Part shown: positions 1 to 12,700 of the stretch, piece by piece
Layout of the letters: the number at the start of each line of letters is the position of its first letter
How positions within the stretch are numbered: the first letter of the stretch is position 1
Position numbers and translations under genes: made by a program
NCBI GenBank assembly: GCA_947652605.1
Contig: OX393578.1
Span: forward strand, 1,302,001-1,366,000
Source of the DNA: Elmis aenea
Taxonomy: Eukaryota; Arthropoda; Insecta; Coleoptera; Elmidae
DNA: 64,000 bases
Reading direction: 5' to 3'
The notes under the pieces: model-generated
The model's input: only the letters and a program-made list of their open reading frames with translations
Databases searched by the model: none
Told to the model about the DNA's origin: nothing

Positions 1-971
1 CATAGCATTACACAATAACTTAAAATATAAATATTGATGTACCACCTAAATCCTAAAATTATCAATATTATAATATACAGTAAAAATAATACTTTTACAA
101 TTTTTTGTATTTGTTATACAAATTTACTATCACCAATTATGTCATGTCTTGTATAATTTAAACATTAGATCTTTATTTGCTCAGTGGCAGATCAAGTGAA
201 GTGGGGGCCTCAAGCGGTAAACATTTTAGGGCCCTCAAACTCAAGTTAGAAAACAACAAAATATAATTATTTGACACATACAAAACAACTTAATTTTCCT
301 CGAATCCTAATGAAAAGACATTTTAAGACATCAGGGTCCCTTCGGAGCTATTTGGTATTCCGAGGCCCTGTGCGGCCGCTTAATCCGCCACTGCATTTGC
401 TTAGTACATTTCAAATCACTGGTTTTAAAACATAAGAACAGGTTTACATTAACAGTGCAAGACACATTATAATAAATTCCAAACGGTATTAAAACTCCTT
501 GGTAAAATAACATTTATATATGAAAATCACACTTTATAAAGAACTAGAATCATAATTGAATGAGCTTGGAAAAACATAGGGCCTTGACTTTTGGCACGAT
601 GAATGTAGCAATTTATTTAAATGTAAAAACAGAAGGAACACCTCAATAAAAGTTTAATTACGCTGGGCACTTAGAACTTGAGTGAAAATATTTTGTGACT
701 ATGTAGTAGAAATAAAAAAACTTTCTAGCTAACAAGTCAAATATTGTATATCAAAAGGAAGTGATTATTTACATTTGCAAAATTATATTTATTTTGAAAA
801 TTTTGTGTTCGATAATTTGTCTTACATCATTCTGTAGTGCAATTGTAGACTCAAGGTACTTTAAAAAAATACATTTATGTATCCTTAAAATTAATAATTT
901 ACATTTGTATAAAATATTCTCGGCATAGCTACCTAGAAACATTATAACGACATCAGTACTGTTGACTTACA
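1..971. other. AT-rich spacer and probable 3' UTR of the ZAD gene
   Basis: No convincing gene. The stretch just below 972 should hold the 3' UTR of the minus-strand zinc-finger gene. The only structured object is a small hAT-like transposon at 182-393, listed separately. Short open frames here are not supported by splice sites or composition. Confidence 0.6.
182..393. mobile_element. nonautonomous hAT-like element (212 bp)
   Basis: The left end reads CAGTGGCAGATCAAG and the reverse complement of the right end reads CAGTGGCGGATTAAG, 13 of 15 matching. It is flanked by tatttgct (174-181) and catttgct (394-401), an 8-bp target-site duplication with one mismatch. CAGTG-type ends with an 8-bp duplication are characteristic of hAT transposons. 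The inside is more GC-rich than its surroundings and encodes no transposase, so this is a MITE-like derivative. Confidence 0.75.
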
Positions 972-2305
972 TTAATTTTTATGCATCTTAAGATGTCTTA
1001 TTAGATGAGCCTTTTGCGAAAATCTTTTATTACAATACTCACAAAGAAAAGCCTTTTCTCCTGTATGCACTAACATATGTTGATATAATTGTCCCTTAGT
1101 GGAAAACGCTTTACCACATTGGTCACAGTGGTAATTCTTTTCTCCCGTATGAATTCGAACGTGTGTGTTAAGGTTACTTGAACTGGCGAACCGTTTCGGG
1201 CAATACGTACAACCGTAGGGTCGTTCCGATGTGTGTATAGCTATCGTATGTTTCGTGAGCTGTTGCGCGGTGGCAAACGCTTTACTGCATGCTGCACAGA
1301 CGTGATTTTTTTCTCCCGTATGAGTTCGCATGTGGGTGTGTAAATGTCCCCCATTTATAAACCGCTTGTCGCATAAATGACACACGTACGGACGTTCACC
1401 GGTGTGAATTCGTATGTGATGTATTAAACCAGGTTTCGTACGGAATACCTTACCACATGTGTCGCACTGATGTTGTTTCATTGGTTTTTTACCTTTGTTA
1501 TTAGTCGATTGAGTTATATTTACTAAAGTTATATCTTCCACTTTTAAATCAATGTCTGATGTTTTTATATCACTAAATTCCAGTTTCAACTCAGTTAATT
1601 CATTTTTATCAATATCACTAAGTGAGGCTGTCGTTACCAACTGCACGTTCTGTAAGGTTTCTAACTGAGGTTCTGATAGTTGCGTGGCTTCTTCTATGGT
1701 GCTCGTATCGTGTATGTCGACTACATCTTGGATGTGGTTGGCATTGTTCTGAACATGATCTGCTTCTTGTACTTGTTGGTTGGCATCGATTGTCGTGTTA
1801 TCGGTGAACTGTAAACTAGATGGATCTTTTTTTATTTCTATGAAACCAGATAAATCTGGTGTTGCTGGCAAGTTGTTTAGATTATCAAAGCACTGTCGAA
1901 GTTTGGCATCTGAGCTTTCGCACTGAGTTTTAAATTGGAATGCAACGTTTAATTTCGATATACATTTTTGACAAATATATGGAGGAAGACCATCACCCTG
2001 TATCACCTAAAAAAAATAATACAAATTTACTATCCATCTAACGAAAACCTGGCAAATTTTTGAATTCCATGTATTAATTAAATGGTTTTCAACTTAATAA
2101 ATCAATAACAATTTACCTGTACAGATGCACATTCCATAATCAGCAGTGAAAAATGTGGTGGTTTGACAGGATCAAAAATTGGCATTAGCTTTGGACCTTT
2201 TTCTAAACATACACGACATATATTATTTATATTCATAGCTAAGTAATAATTAAAAAGTTCACTTTGGGTAGAATTAGCGCTTCTTGATATGTTGCAGTGC
2301 GCCAT
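972..2305 (-). CDS. ZAD-domain C2H2 zinc-finger protein, 2 exons, 407 aa
   Basis: Exons 2305-2117 and 2006-972 join in frame (donor CAG/GTAAAT, acceptor TTTTAG/GTG). The N terminus is a ZAD domain whose zinc-binding cysteines are Cys30, Cys33, Cys75 and Cys78; the second pair (YICQKC) comes from exon 2, so the intron splits the domain. A low-complexity acidic linker follows, then six C2H2 fingers (about residues 244-404) joined by TGERP/TGEKN-type linkers. ZAD proteins are an arthropod-expanded family of DNA-binding regulators that dimerise through the ZAD. Met24 (ATG near 2236) is a possible alternative start, since it lies just before the first Cys pair. The particular orthologue cannot be named from sequence alone. 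The next gene on this strand (ARP6) ends about 600 bp upstream. Confidence 0.93.
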
Positions 2306-2902
2306 TTTTGTTTACATTAGTGCAGCACAGAAACAAACCCATATCCGCGTTGCAAACCCCAATTTAAAAATCCAGTGGCGGCTCGTAAGTGTTAAAATAA
2401 AAAAACAAAGTGTTTATATAAGTAAGTTACCTGAAAATAATTCGCCCACGAAATATTAACAAATAAAAACATTAGCAATCATGGAATAACAGGAACACAA
2501 AATTAATTGGTTATTTAAAAACACTGGCAATCTTGCCCATACCTCTAAAGGTTTTATTCTAAATTTTAAACTTTTCATGCAAGTTACAATGGGTCAATCT
2601 AAACAGATGAATCTTCCTTAGGTGTAAACAAATTTTACTTTGGTTACCTTTGTTAATAACAATCATAATCTCAATAGCAACAATGGTAACCACAGCAAAA
2701 TGTGCTTACACCTAAGGAAGATTCATCTGTTTAGATTGACCCATAGAGTAAGAATTGTTTCAAAAGTTTTGCCCAAAAAATATTTTACTGACACGTTTTT
2801 TAAAACCACGAAAGTTAAAACAATATAACATTAAGATAAAGAGCATAATGAGAATTTAAAATTACTGTATTTAAAAATTGTATGTATTCACTTATAAAAT
2901 TG
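2306..2902. other. spacer with ZAD promoter side and a foldback
   Basis: Lies between the start of the ZAD gene and the 3' end of ARP6 (both minus strand). It contains a single hAT-like end (CAGTGGCGGCTCGTAAG, about 2372-2388) with no partner found, and the foldback at 2589-2744. No gene is supported. Confidence 0.6.
2589..2744. repeat. foldback repeat with perfect 39-bp arms
   Basis: Positions 2589-2627 are the exact reverse complement of 2706-2744. The 78-bp centre is also partly self-complementary (TGGTTACC on one side, GGTAACCA on the other), so most of the 156 bp could fold into one hairpin. No target-site duplication was recognised. It may be a MITE or a recent inverted duplication. 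Confidence 0.8.
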
Positions 2903-5291
2903 TTAGATATAACCAAAATTCATTAGATTAAAGTCATAAGTATCTAATATGTCGTTAATAACATAGTCAGGATTTTCGTTTGTATCGGGTTCATTTCCTG
3001 CTTTATTTAAATTTTTACTAAGTAGCTTTTCGTTTGTTTTGTTTAGTTCATCTTGCATAGCATTTTTCGATAATTCCGAACCATTCGACTGTGCGCTATC
3101 AGCACTGGACGAACTGGACTGTTGATCGTTTTCCACAATGTCGTTTTGATTCGAGCTGGACAAATCTGCAGTAACATTCGATTTTAAAACGTCACTATCT
3201 GCATTCTCTGCTTCTTGAGTTTTTTCCGTGACATCCTCATCTACGACGTGCACTTCTTCCATTTCTTTCTCGTATTTTCCAAACAAATCGAACCGAGAAA
3301 AATTTCCACTTAACAATATGCTTTCTTCTGTTGGGTGGCAGCTATCGCTAGCAGCATTTGATTCTGTGTCGTCATATGTTTGACTACCGACCCTAGGTTT
3401 AGGCAAAATATGTAAAAACAAAACGGAACTTGTAAATAATTTAATAAAAAACTTACCAGTCGCTAAAACGTTCGTAGGTGTATGTCGAGCCGCATTCTTC
3501 ATATTGTTCTTTTGTAATTATTAACGATTTTATTGCAGGATCAGAAGAAAGAGATTTACCACCTAGCCAAGCGAAGGTTGTTGGACTAGAAGTAATTAAT
3601 ATAGTAATTATTAAGAACGTAGAAATATTCACAGGATGATTAAAAAAACAGTGTTCAAAAGGTACTGTAAAAATGTAGTACCAAGATTAGTTTATATTTA
3701 GTAATTGATTAATTTGTTTTAATATCCTGAATTTAATAATATTAACTTACTCTTTAGGCTTATAAACATTAACAGTCCAATGATCTGGTAAATGTGACCT
3801 AACATCAGCTTGCACTCTTTCTTGAAACCCTGGAAAATTTGCATTACCGCCAATTATGACGATATTCTTTGCTAATGCAGGTTGCTCATGCGATGGACAA
3901 AGTTTAATACATTTAACTATTGTTTCCGTGATGCCCATCATTTCCATATTAATATCTGATGGATAAAAAAGGATTTCCGGTACAGTAAAACGTTCGTTAT
4001 TTAATCGAAGTATCTGGCAGCCTTCCGCTATATCTGCTGCGGTTTCTCCTGGCTTCTGGACATATCTGTGAATTTTAAACAGAGCTGTGAACCAACAATA
4101 CCGAAAAAAATGCACATGTATTTGTTAAAAAAAGTTTTAAGTTCGTACCCTCTTCTGATAGTATTAAAATCTGGTAGAACGTAATTTTTAACGATTGTAT
4201 TTCTATCTCCTTGGTATCCAGCGATCTTCATATCTTCCTTAAAGTCGAGAGACACAAAACAAGTATCTTCTTTCACTTGATTGATAACATAAGTTTCATC
4301 CATAACATGCAGTTGACGATATGATATGATGTCTTTTAAATAATTCGTAAGAAGCTAAAATAGAAATCTGCTTAATCTAATCTAACCCAAAAATCTATTT
4401 AATACCTTGCCTCCTACGTCAATACGTTTCATTGCTTTGTAAAACTTTTTACTTTTAATGTACGGTACAATATGGGTAAAACTAAATCCTGAATCAACTA
4501 TTATACATGACGATTCTCGTCCTGCAATACAGTAACATTATATAAATATCTCCATTCATAATGCTAAAAAAGCTAACTTACCAACAACATTTGCAACATA
4601 CTCATATTTGGCTAAATCTACAGAATTTGTTCTGTACAAAGATTTGACTTCGTATTCTTCAAAAAATATTTCATCAATAACTTCCTGAATTGGCTTAAAG
4701 TTAAACAAAGGCTGTGTCATAATCACTGGATTGTCCTCAATAGGGCAAATATTATTAAACATGTAATCCCACACAGGTTTTTGTACATTCCACTTCGTGA
4801 TATAACCTTTTTCGCACGGTAAAAGATAATACAACCCAGACAAATCTCTGCATTCTTCAATTTGATTTCCAATAAAAAAACGTTTTCGTTCAGATTTTAC
4901 TTTCATTATGCAATTAGGGATAACACTGAAAACATTACCTTATAAAAACATTGTAAAGAATACAGTAACAATCACTTACTTGGCATTTTCACTTGTTGAG
5001 AAGCCAATTTTTGCACTGTACCCGCCATTATCTAATATGCAAACAGGTGGACCGGTGGGTTTTTCTAAAATCGTTAAACATAAGTCTTAAGCACCCATAT
5101 TATTAACACCGTTAGTTACCTCTGCGATGATAACTTATCTTGCTAGTACCAGGCAATGAACCTTCACTTCGGTTTCTTCTAAATCTGTATTTTTCATGTT
5201 TACGACTGTTGCTATATGTTCTTGGGTCACTTTTCAAACGTTTTGCTTCTATTTGTAAGAATCCACTCTCATCTAAACTTGTAAATGACAT
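2903..5291 (-). CDS. Arp6: actin-related protein 6 with N- and C-terminal extensions, 8 exons, 618 aa
   Basis: Exons 5291-5120, 5064-4980, 4925-4582, 4521-4406, 4354-4149, 4065-3751, 3585-3457 and 3392-2903 join in frame. Residues about 59-455 are clear ARP6: the ILDNGGYSAKIGFS phosphate loop, KGYITKWNVQKPVWDYMF, YSFTHIVPY-like FSFTHIVPYIKSKK, SYRQLHVMDETYVINQVKED, and a C-terminal PTTFAWLGGK. ARP6 is a subunit of SWR1/SRCAP-type remodellers that load H2A.Z. Two parts are odd. Exon 1 adds 57-58 basic residues before the actin fold. Exon 8 adds about 163 residues rich in Asp, Glu, Ser and Asn after it, whereas family members of known length are near 400 aa. If the 64-nt intron 3456-3393 is retained, translation stops right after the fold (Asp-Trp-stop), giving a normal-length C terminus. 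Core identity is sure; the tail rests on one good donor (CTG/GTAAGT) and one acceptor (CCTAG). Confidence 0.9.
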
Positions 5292-5760
5292 TATTTTGAT
5301 TACCGAAGTTAAGTACTTCGACAAATTTTAGGTTAGGAAAGCGATGGACGAATGAACTACCAAAAATCATGCGAACTACTTTTCACTCAAAGCTATTCCT
5401 ATTGCACACAATTATGGTGGTATACAACTAATAATCATGCAATTACATGAACGCAATGCAATAAGTACTTGTTTTAAAAACTATTAATAAATCCGGTTTA
5501 TGCAATTGAATTTGACAAACTTTATTAATAAACGCATCAACAATTATTTTGTATTGTAAAATAATGCTATTTACATGTTGCAAGGAAATTAAATAAAGTT
5601 GCGGTTCTTTTAAAGTCTTTAATTTGTTTTTCGTCCAAGACAATAACAGAAAACAAAAAATTAAACAAATTAAAAATGACTAAGCTCCTAAAAATAAATA
5701 TTACACACTTTTACAAAATATTTAACTTATACTGTATATTTTATTGTGATTAATCAGTTA
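5292..5760. other. spacer: ARP6 promoter side and 3' flank of the cuticle gene
   Basis: About 470 bp between the ARP6 start and the cuticle-protein stop. No splice-supported frame is present. The end near 5740 holds the poly(A) signal of the cuticle gene. Confidence 0.6.
5740..5745 (-). terminator. poly(A) signal AATAAA of the cuticle gene
   Basis: AATAAA on the minus strand about 16 nt after the stop codon of the CPAP1-type gene. The position fits a short 3' UTR. Confidence 0.5.
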
Positions 5761-7244
5761 TTAGTACTCTTGTGTATATCTTTGGGCAACAAATAGGGGT
5801 CGTCTTTGTTGTAAGGGAATGTTTATTTCTTCAGGAGATCTAAAGAACTGCCCTATTGTCGTTTCAGGTCTGATTGTAGGAGTATATTGTGTTGGAGGAG
5901 GACGGCGAACCACGGCAACTACAGGGGGTTGTTGAGGTATTTGTTGGACCGGTACTCTTACCTATTATATAAGTAAAACAAGAGGAAATGTTGTCAGGAA
6001 TAATAAATACATTTAATCTATAAATTAAACTCACTGAATTTCTGTGGCTCTGGCGAGTTGGTTCCTCTTCTTCTTCATATTCTTGTTGATAATAACTGTC
6101 TGGGTAGTACCGATCAGAATATTTAAGGGTAATGTTTGGTCTCTGCTGATGTTCTTCCAAGTTTAAAGGTTTATACAAGTATTCATTAACAAAATGGAAT
6201 TGAGCTGATTTTTCACAAATGTTATCTCCACCAGGAGGCATACAAATTAAATGGACCTAAATGAAAATCATTATTATTATTTATTTAATAAAATCATACC
6301 TGATCTATTAAACGCCCAAATATAATTAAATATGCTGTATAAATATTAAAATCATATATTTAAATGATAGCTCAATGCTCTGTGCAAAATTTTGACCAAA
6401 ATTCGCTATAATCAGATGACTTGAAAAAGTTATAAGCAAAATAAAACATGCCAACATTTTTTTGGACTATCTTCCAGTAATTATTAAATTTAGAAGTCTT
6501 TTGAAAGAAAAATATCAAAGACGATTTTATTTAAATAATGAATAAAGTTTTACTTGATGGAAAGTGAATCCTTCAGGACAAATCCACGAGTGTTTTCCAT
6601 TATCCTGGCAATAGTGGAAAACTTCACAGCCAAGTCCTTCGTCGGCATAGTATCCAGTGTTTTTACCATTGCATTCAAATTTGGACTGAGGTAGTAGAAG
6701 GCTCAACCGGTCGGGTTCTTCCTCTTCTTTTTCTTCTAGTTTGGCATCCTCGGCTTCCTGTAGTAATAATTGATTATATATGCTCCCTTTTAATGATAAG
6801 ATCTTTACAAGAACGTGAGATTACCTCAGCTAGTTGTTGCCTAAAGTCTTGAGGTCCATGTTGTCTTCTTATATACTGTTGTTGGGGTTGTTGCTGAATA
6901 ATTCGCTGTTGAGGACGTTGTTGCACTACTGGTATCGCATTTCTAACAGGATAATTTTCTTCTGCGTAAGTGGGTGTCCTTACTTGTGAAGATGCTGGAC
7001 TGCTGTCTATTTCTTCTTCGTTTTCAATGTTGTCGTCGTAAGCGGGCGTTGGACGAAATGTTAAAACTGTTGATCCAAAGCCACGATTTTGTAGATGCTT
7101 GACTTGTTGATCTGATAATTTTGTATAACCGGGTAAGGACTGGGTGACTTCTCGAACATCTTCGTAGTCATCACGATTACGTTGTGGGCTAGCAGAAACT
7201 AAGCCTAACAATGCTAAGCTAATGGCAGTTGTTAAAACATACAT
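5761..7244 (-). CDS. CPAP1-type cuticular protein with one chitin-binding domain, 4 exons, 348 aa
   Basis: Exons 7244-6825, 6757-6554, 6256-6035 and 5961-5761, all phase 0. The protein opens with a signal peptide (hydrophobic core to about Ser18-Ala19), then a Gln-rich segment. One peritrophin-A (type 2) chitin-binding domain has cysteines 169, 184, 190, 200, 213 and 222, the six-Cys pattern of the family, and is split between exons 2 and 3. A Tyr/Glu-rich and then Pro/Gln-rich tail follows. One peritrophin domain in a long low-complexity secreted protein is the CPAP1 class, which binds chitin in the procuticle. An acceptor (TTTGCAG) sits one base before the ATG, so a noncoding first exon lies upstream. 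Which CPAP1 letter it corresponds to cannot be decided here. Confidence 0.9.
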
Positions 7245-7757
7245 CCTGCAAATAAATAAAAGAGATTAGCGTATTACAATTATCATATACCTATGACAAT
7301 AATACTCCAACAAAAATTATTAAACAAAGAGTTTAAGTTGTCTCAATTATTATGGATTAAATTTTTTAAAAAACTGTACCTAAATATGTATTAAGTACCT
7401 AAGTAAAAAAATTGCTTATCTTATCCTTTTTCAAAGAAAACCCACGTTTCAGTTTAATTATCTCTAATCTTATTTGTTAATAATTTAACCGGATTTCTTT
7501 CTTAACTTTGATGTCTTTAGTTGTAGATTATACACAATATTTTATTTCAAAGAAACCAATGAAATAAGGAATAAGTTTATTGAAAATACTATTTACATGT
7601 TTCTGTGATGTAAAATGATTCATTTATTACTGTTTTTTTTTTTTAATGCTTTAACTGATGTAGCTGCTTCAACGCGTTAAAGAAGTACTTTTGTACTCAT
7701 TAATACTTTCATGCTGCAAATAATAGATTTTGTAACCGCCATAAATCGTTTGTAACA

Positions 7758-7765
7758 TTTATATA
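7758..7765 (-). promoter_or_regulatory. possible TATA box for the cuticle gene
   Basis: TATATAAA on the minus strand about 500 bp upstream of the coding start, which itself follows an intron acceptor. Cuticle genes often use TATA promoters. No clear donor for the leader exon was found, so this is tentative. Confidence 0.25.
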
Positions 7766-7962
7766 CCGTATCGTATCTTATATAAGAACGTGTCTGTCAA
7801 AATTGATTGAGGAAGGCCAAAAATTAATGCAGGTCACAAGAAGACCGCGAGTTAAATGAGTCTGCCCTAATAGGAAACAACTTGATATTAAAAAAATTGA
7901 GCCATAGAACACTCCTTATTGATTTGTGTGTTACCAATTTCCATCTACGGCATTCATAATAC

Positions 7963-7985
7963 TCTGTGTGTGTGTATGTGTGTGG
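7963..7985. repeat. TG microsatellite
   Basis: A short run of TG dinucleotides with one interruption. Confidence 0.8.
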
Positions 7986-9693
7986 GTAACTGAAAGTGAT
8001 TACATATGAACTCCCGGAGCACCACTTTCACTCACTACAGGTGCAAATAGACCGTTCTCGTTTATTTTTTTGTTCTTGTTTTAAGTCGGGCGACCGAGGC
8101 ACGCCCGTTACCTACTTCCGTAAATTTCTCACAGGATTCTCGGACAAAAATGCCATAAGACATCGTTTTTTTTTTAAATTTAAATATTGTTATTTAATGG
8201 TTATCACATAATTATTTGTTCCCTAACGGTGTTACGTGGTTGACAATTGTTGCATAATTATTTAATAGTTCACAAATATCCATACCAGTTACATGTTCTT
8301 TAATTAATGTCTTTTATGTAAAATTGAGTCCGATAAAATGAAAGTTAATTGCATAAAAATAGTTGAACTAACAAAATTAAAAACACTTAACTATAGAAAC
8401 GAATTTTAACTATTCAAATTTGCTACACATTTAATCTTTGACGGTGGTTATTTCGGAAAATGACGAAATAAACGTATTTTTGCCAGAGAAACAAAATAAT
8501 TTTATTCTGATTTCTACAAATTTAATTTTGTACCAAGTAAATGACAAAACAAAATTATGTTTAGGTACTCTCCAATCATTTTCATTCAATTGGCTCATCT
8601 TATTTAACAATTATTATTTACCTCAATGAAACCAACCAGAATAGTTTCTTCTTATAATTGTTCATAACATGTTAATTTTACGTATAATTATTTAAACAAT
8701 TAATGAAACTAGACAATTAAAATTTATTCGACTTTAAAGAAAGAATTTACATTGAAAGGAATCGATTTGTTTAAGTTTAAATAAATAGTTTGCAAGGTAT
8801 TAACCTTTGGGTATAATATGCAGTTAGAGATTTCAACGGGCAGCTAAGAAAATAACCCGATTGGATTTAATACGTAATAAAATGTATTGCATTAGAAGTA
8901 CAGGTGTCAACTTCTCTTAAAAATAGGAAAATTAAAATATTGCATAAGATCGTCAAGAAATATTGGATTGTAGTCTTTGCATTTGTTTAAAGGGAAAATC
9001 GAAAATTTCTACTTTGAAGCAATCGACTTGAAACTTCACAAAGGCGTTATTTACCAACTAAGTAACATTGATCTAGCCTTAGATGGTTCAAAATGTGATC
9101 TAAGAAATTTCATAATATATAGAAAAATTACAAAGACTACAAAAAAAGCGCAAAGACTTCTATCTTTATATTTTTCTGGAAAAGTAATTGGCTCAAAGAA
9201 TAAAACAATTATTTAGTGCTTTTTGTTTGTAAAATGTATCAACACATTCATTAACAATGAGGATGCTGATAAATCTGTGTAAGTAGTCCTACATATTCTA
9301 TCTACCAGATGTTTAAAATAATCGATGGTAAGTAATTACATTTTTTGACCAACTAACATATATATTTACCGTATGGTATTTGTTTTCTTCTACATATAAC
9401 GAATATTCAAAGTGGTCATATTTAGATACTCTAGCAGTTTCGTTTATTATTAATAATTATTATGCTTAAATAAAAAATGTTGTATTACAGAAATATCAAT
9501 TTTAAAATGCATAAATCACATAATAATTGTTCCTAGTCATAAGCAAAACTCAATACGAGACTTCGAAATTTTTCATGTTATTCTTTACCATTGCAAATAT
9601 AAGTATTTACAAGCAAAATTAAAAAATCAGTCATCTTATTTCTAAGAAAAATCGCCCCTTGACGAAGTGTACTAGTTTCAAGAAAATAATCTA

Positions 9694-9752
9694 CAGACGA
9701 AGAGAAGAGAAGCTCAAAACGCATAGATTTTCTTCAGGAAGCGATTCTTATT
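9694..9752 (+). repeat. dispersed GACGAAGA...GAAAC repeat, copy 1
   Basis: Shares the order GACGAAGA, then an A/G-rich GAGAAGCTC block, then ATAGATTTTCTTC with copies at 20.0 (reverse), 27.5, 35.7 and 36.2 kb. It is degenerate and has no coding potential. Confidence 0.45.
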
Positions 9753-12700
9753 ATAAACCAAAATTTTATATATTTGTAGATACCTATTTAAAATGAGTCA
9801 CTTAAGAAGGTTCCCTAACTCACAAATCTCAATTTTCGTGATTTTCTTGTAAATTTTACCTACATAGTGTAAAAGTACTAAATATTTTGTTATAATTGAA
9901 TGAGTATCATCGAACATCCCTGAGAATTTAAAAAAAAATTGTTGCACTTAGAAATTTAAAAATTAAATTAAAAAAAAAAACCTTGAAGTATAAATTATTT
10001 TACGACATTATTTGTTATGCGATAATATGCATATTCATTTTAAAGTACAATAAAAGTGTATTAAATTTCAAGGTACACGATACATAGATACATTTTTATT
10101 TTTTACCTTGAAAATCACTGAGAATAATCAACGTTTCCAAAAACAACGTCAAAAATTTGCACAGCAATCATCAGTTCAATAACAGTTACATTATTCAAAC
10201 AAACTGAATTTAATTATTTTGTCAACACCAAATTATGTTTTTAAAGTTAAAAAAAAATAGCTATTACTTAAAAATAGTGAAAATGTGCGCTTTAAACTTT
10301 AAACTAACGGTTTTCAGCGAAATTATGCAAAGAAAGTTATTATTCTCATATCTTTTTATAATAGCATCTAACGCGTCAAACTGTAAATTAAAGCAACTTA
10401 AACTTTAGCAAATGTTTTGGCTATTTTTAGTGAAGAATGCCCTCATTTATCATTGCAACTTTATGTAATTCATCAAAATATTTGTTCTTGATTAAATGCT
10501 TGAACAGCTTTATTTCATAGCTTCTCGGACAAAAAGATACAGATGAAGAAACGAGAAGAAAAACAAAATAAGATCTAAATAGCTACACAAACTTACATAC
10601 AATATTGCGATACTTTTTGGTATCATTTAGACAGAAAAATAAACGAATGCAGACAACTTGGAGTTTCACATTTCTGTGGCCTGTGGCTACCAACATTTTG
10701 CACGTAAATTAATCAGTATTTTATTTATTGCAGCAGCCAGTTGATAAAAATGTTTTGTAGCAATTGTTAACGGCTCGGTTAGTACAAAGTTTTTTGATTG
10801 TAAAGGTGAAGGTTCCACCAAACGTTTTACTTTTCAGTAACGGACAGCAATTATGAAAGTAAATGCGCACAATTAAAAGTGCAACACACTGTAAGAACAT
10901 CCCTTTCTCTTTACTTTACATAAAATTAAGTTTAAAAAAACCGTACGGCAAAAAAACTATATTTGCATGTACAAACTCAGCCGGTTTTTATTTAACGCTT
11001 TTTTTTCCCTGCGAAATAATCACACATTTCCGCCAATAAAACAAAAATAATGAGAGTTTAATTTTAAATTCATTGTGCGTTAGATTTTGTAATACTTTTT
11101 CTTTTTCTGTAATTAAAAATGATACACTTTCTCAAGCAATAACTTTTATTATTATACAGAAATCTGAAATCAATTAACGCACGTTTATTGGATATCGAAC
11201 AAAACCATTTGCAGGTCATAGTTATTAAAAGAAGTACAAATAATTATCTTGCATGTACTATGTATGTATCAAATAAAAACTTGTTATATAATACACTTGC
11301 AACATTTCCTGAATTTCTATGGATTACTTAGGTATATTACACTTTAATGTAAAGGGCACGTTGCACATTTAAACATTAAAAAAAAAGGTTCATACTTATT
11401 ATGATATCTAATAATTAACACAAGAAATAATGATGATAATGTTATATAAATAAGTTAAATTAAAAAATCACCTACCCTTTTCCAAGAACAGTCTGTTATA
11501 GAAATGCTCGAGTATAGTTACAAAACTCTCATCCCGATACTGGTCTAGCATTTCCACAAGAGACTTTTCATGAAAAAAAAAAACGTAATTTTTTAATTAA
11601 ACTTGTATATAATTACAATAACTCACACAGTCACTTAAATAATTCAAGCATTTATCTAACGACAGTGTAATATCTCTTTTAAATGGTAGAAGGTAAATTA
11701 ACAATAATGGGCACTGGTTTATTTTAAAACCCTGAACTTTTTTTTGTGTTAAACTTACAGCTTACACTAAAAACTTTTAACATTTACATCCTGCATGAAG
11801 TATGAGAAATAATTTTTGCTAACAATGACCGTTCAAGTACAGCCAGTCACTAAGTAAACAAGCATTATTTTTTGTATGCTATAAAAATTTTATTTGAATA
11901 GTAATTGCTGATGACGACCTACAATTTCCTTGACCTTTACACTGCCATTTATTGTTAAACTATCCTACTGGTGAAGTGTTATTTACAGAGAACATTATTA
12001 TGTTATTGTAATTAAATTGTTTTTGACAATTTATAACTTAAAAATCATTCAAGTATAATATTTGAATCTCTTTTTGTCGATAAACAGTGGAAGTTTCCAG
12101 TTATATTCAACATAACTGCATTTAACTAGAAAAATATAAAAGTTTAATTGCGGTTAATCACCAAGGGAACAATGGACACCAAAATGGATACACTTAAAAT
12201 GTTAAATATTGGCACGCGGAAACGAAACACTCAGTATAGTGGAAAATGTTGTTAGGTTATACAGCTATCGACTACAAACAACTTTTGTATATTTTTTTTT
12301 TTGTTTCTTTACTAATAACAGAGTCCGTCGACTCTTGACGACTTAAAATGTAACATTTGTGGGAAATGCGTTAATAAAAGCGCCAATTTCTCGATAACAG
12401 TTGATTTTAGGTGTATATTTTTGAAAGGCAATTGAATTTGCAATCGAAAAATTCAGGGTGTACAGGGTGTTCTATTTAAAGTAACAAAGTTACCTACTGG
12501 TACACGAAAATTAAACACTCGATATAGTTAAAAATAATTGTAGTTTATCTACTAATGAACAGTATTAATAGTAAGAAGGTATAACAAAAGATTTTAATAT
12601 TCAAAAAGTTAGGTGGAATTTCAATTTTGCCCGCTTTTTCAGTAAATAATATGACTTTATTCTAGGACATAAAAAAATGGGAGGTCAGGGTAGAATTTTA

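Noticed and set aside
331..513. 60-aa minus-strand frame
   Set aside because: Overlaps the hAT-like element and has no ATG start; a by-product.
5140..5331. 63-aa plus-strand frame
   Set aside because: Antisense of ARP6 exon 1.
8977..9216. 79-aa plus-strand frame in the desert
   Set aside because: Reads somewhat like protein but begins at TTG and has no supported splice partner or poly(A) signal; too weak to call.
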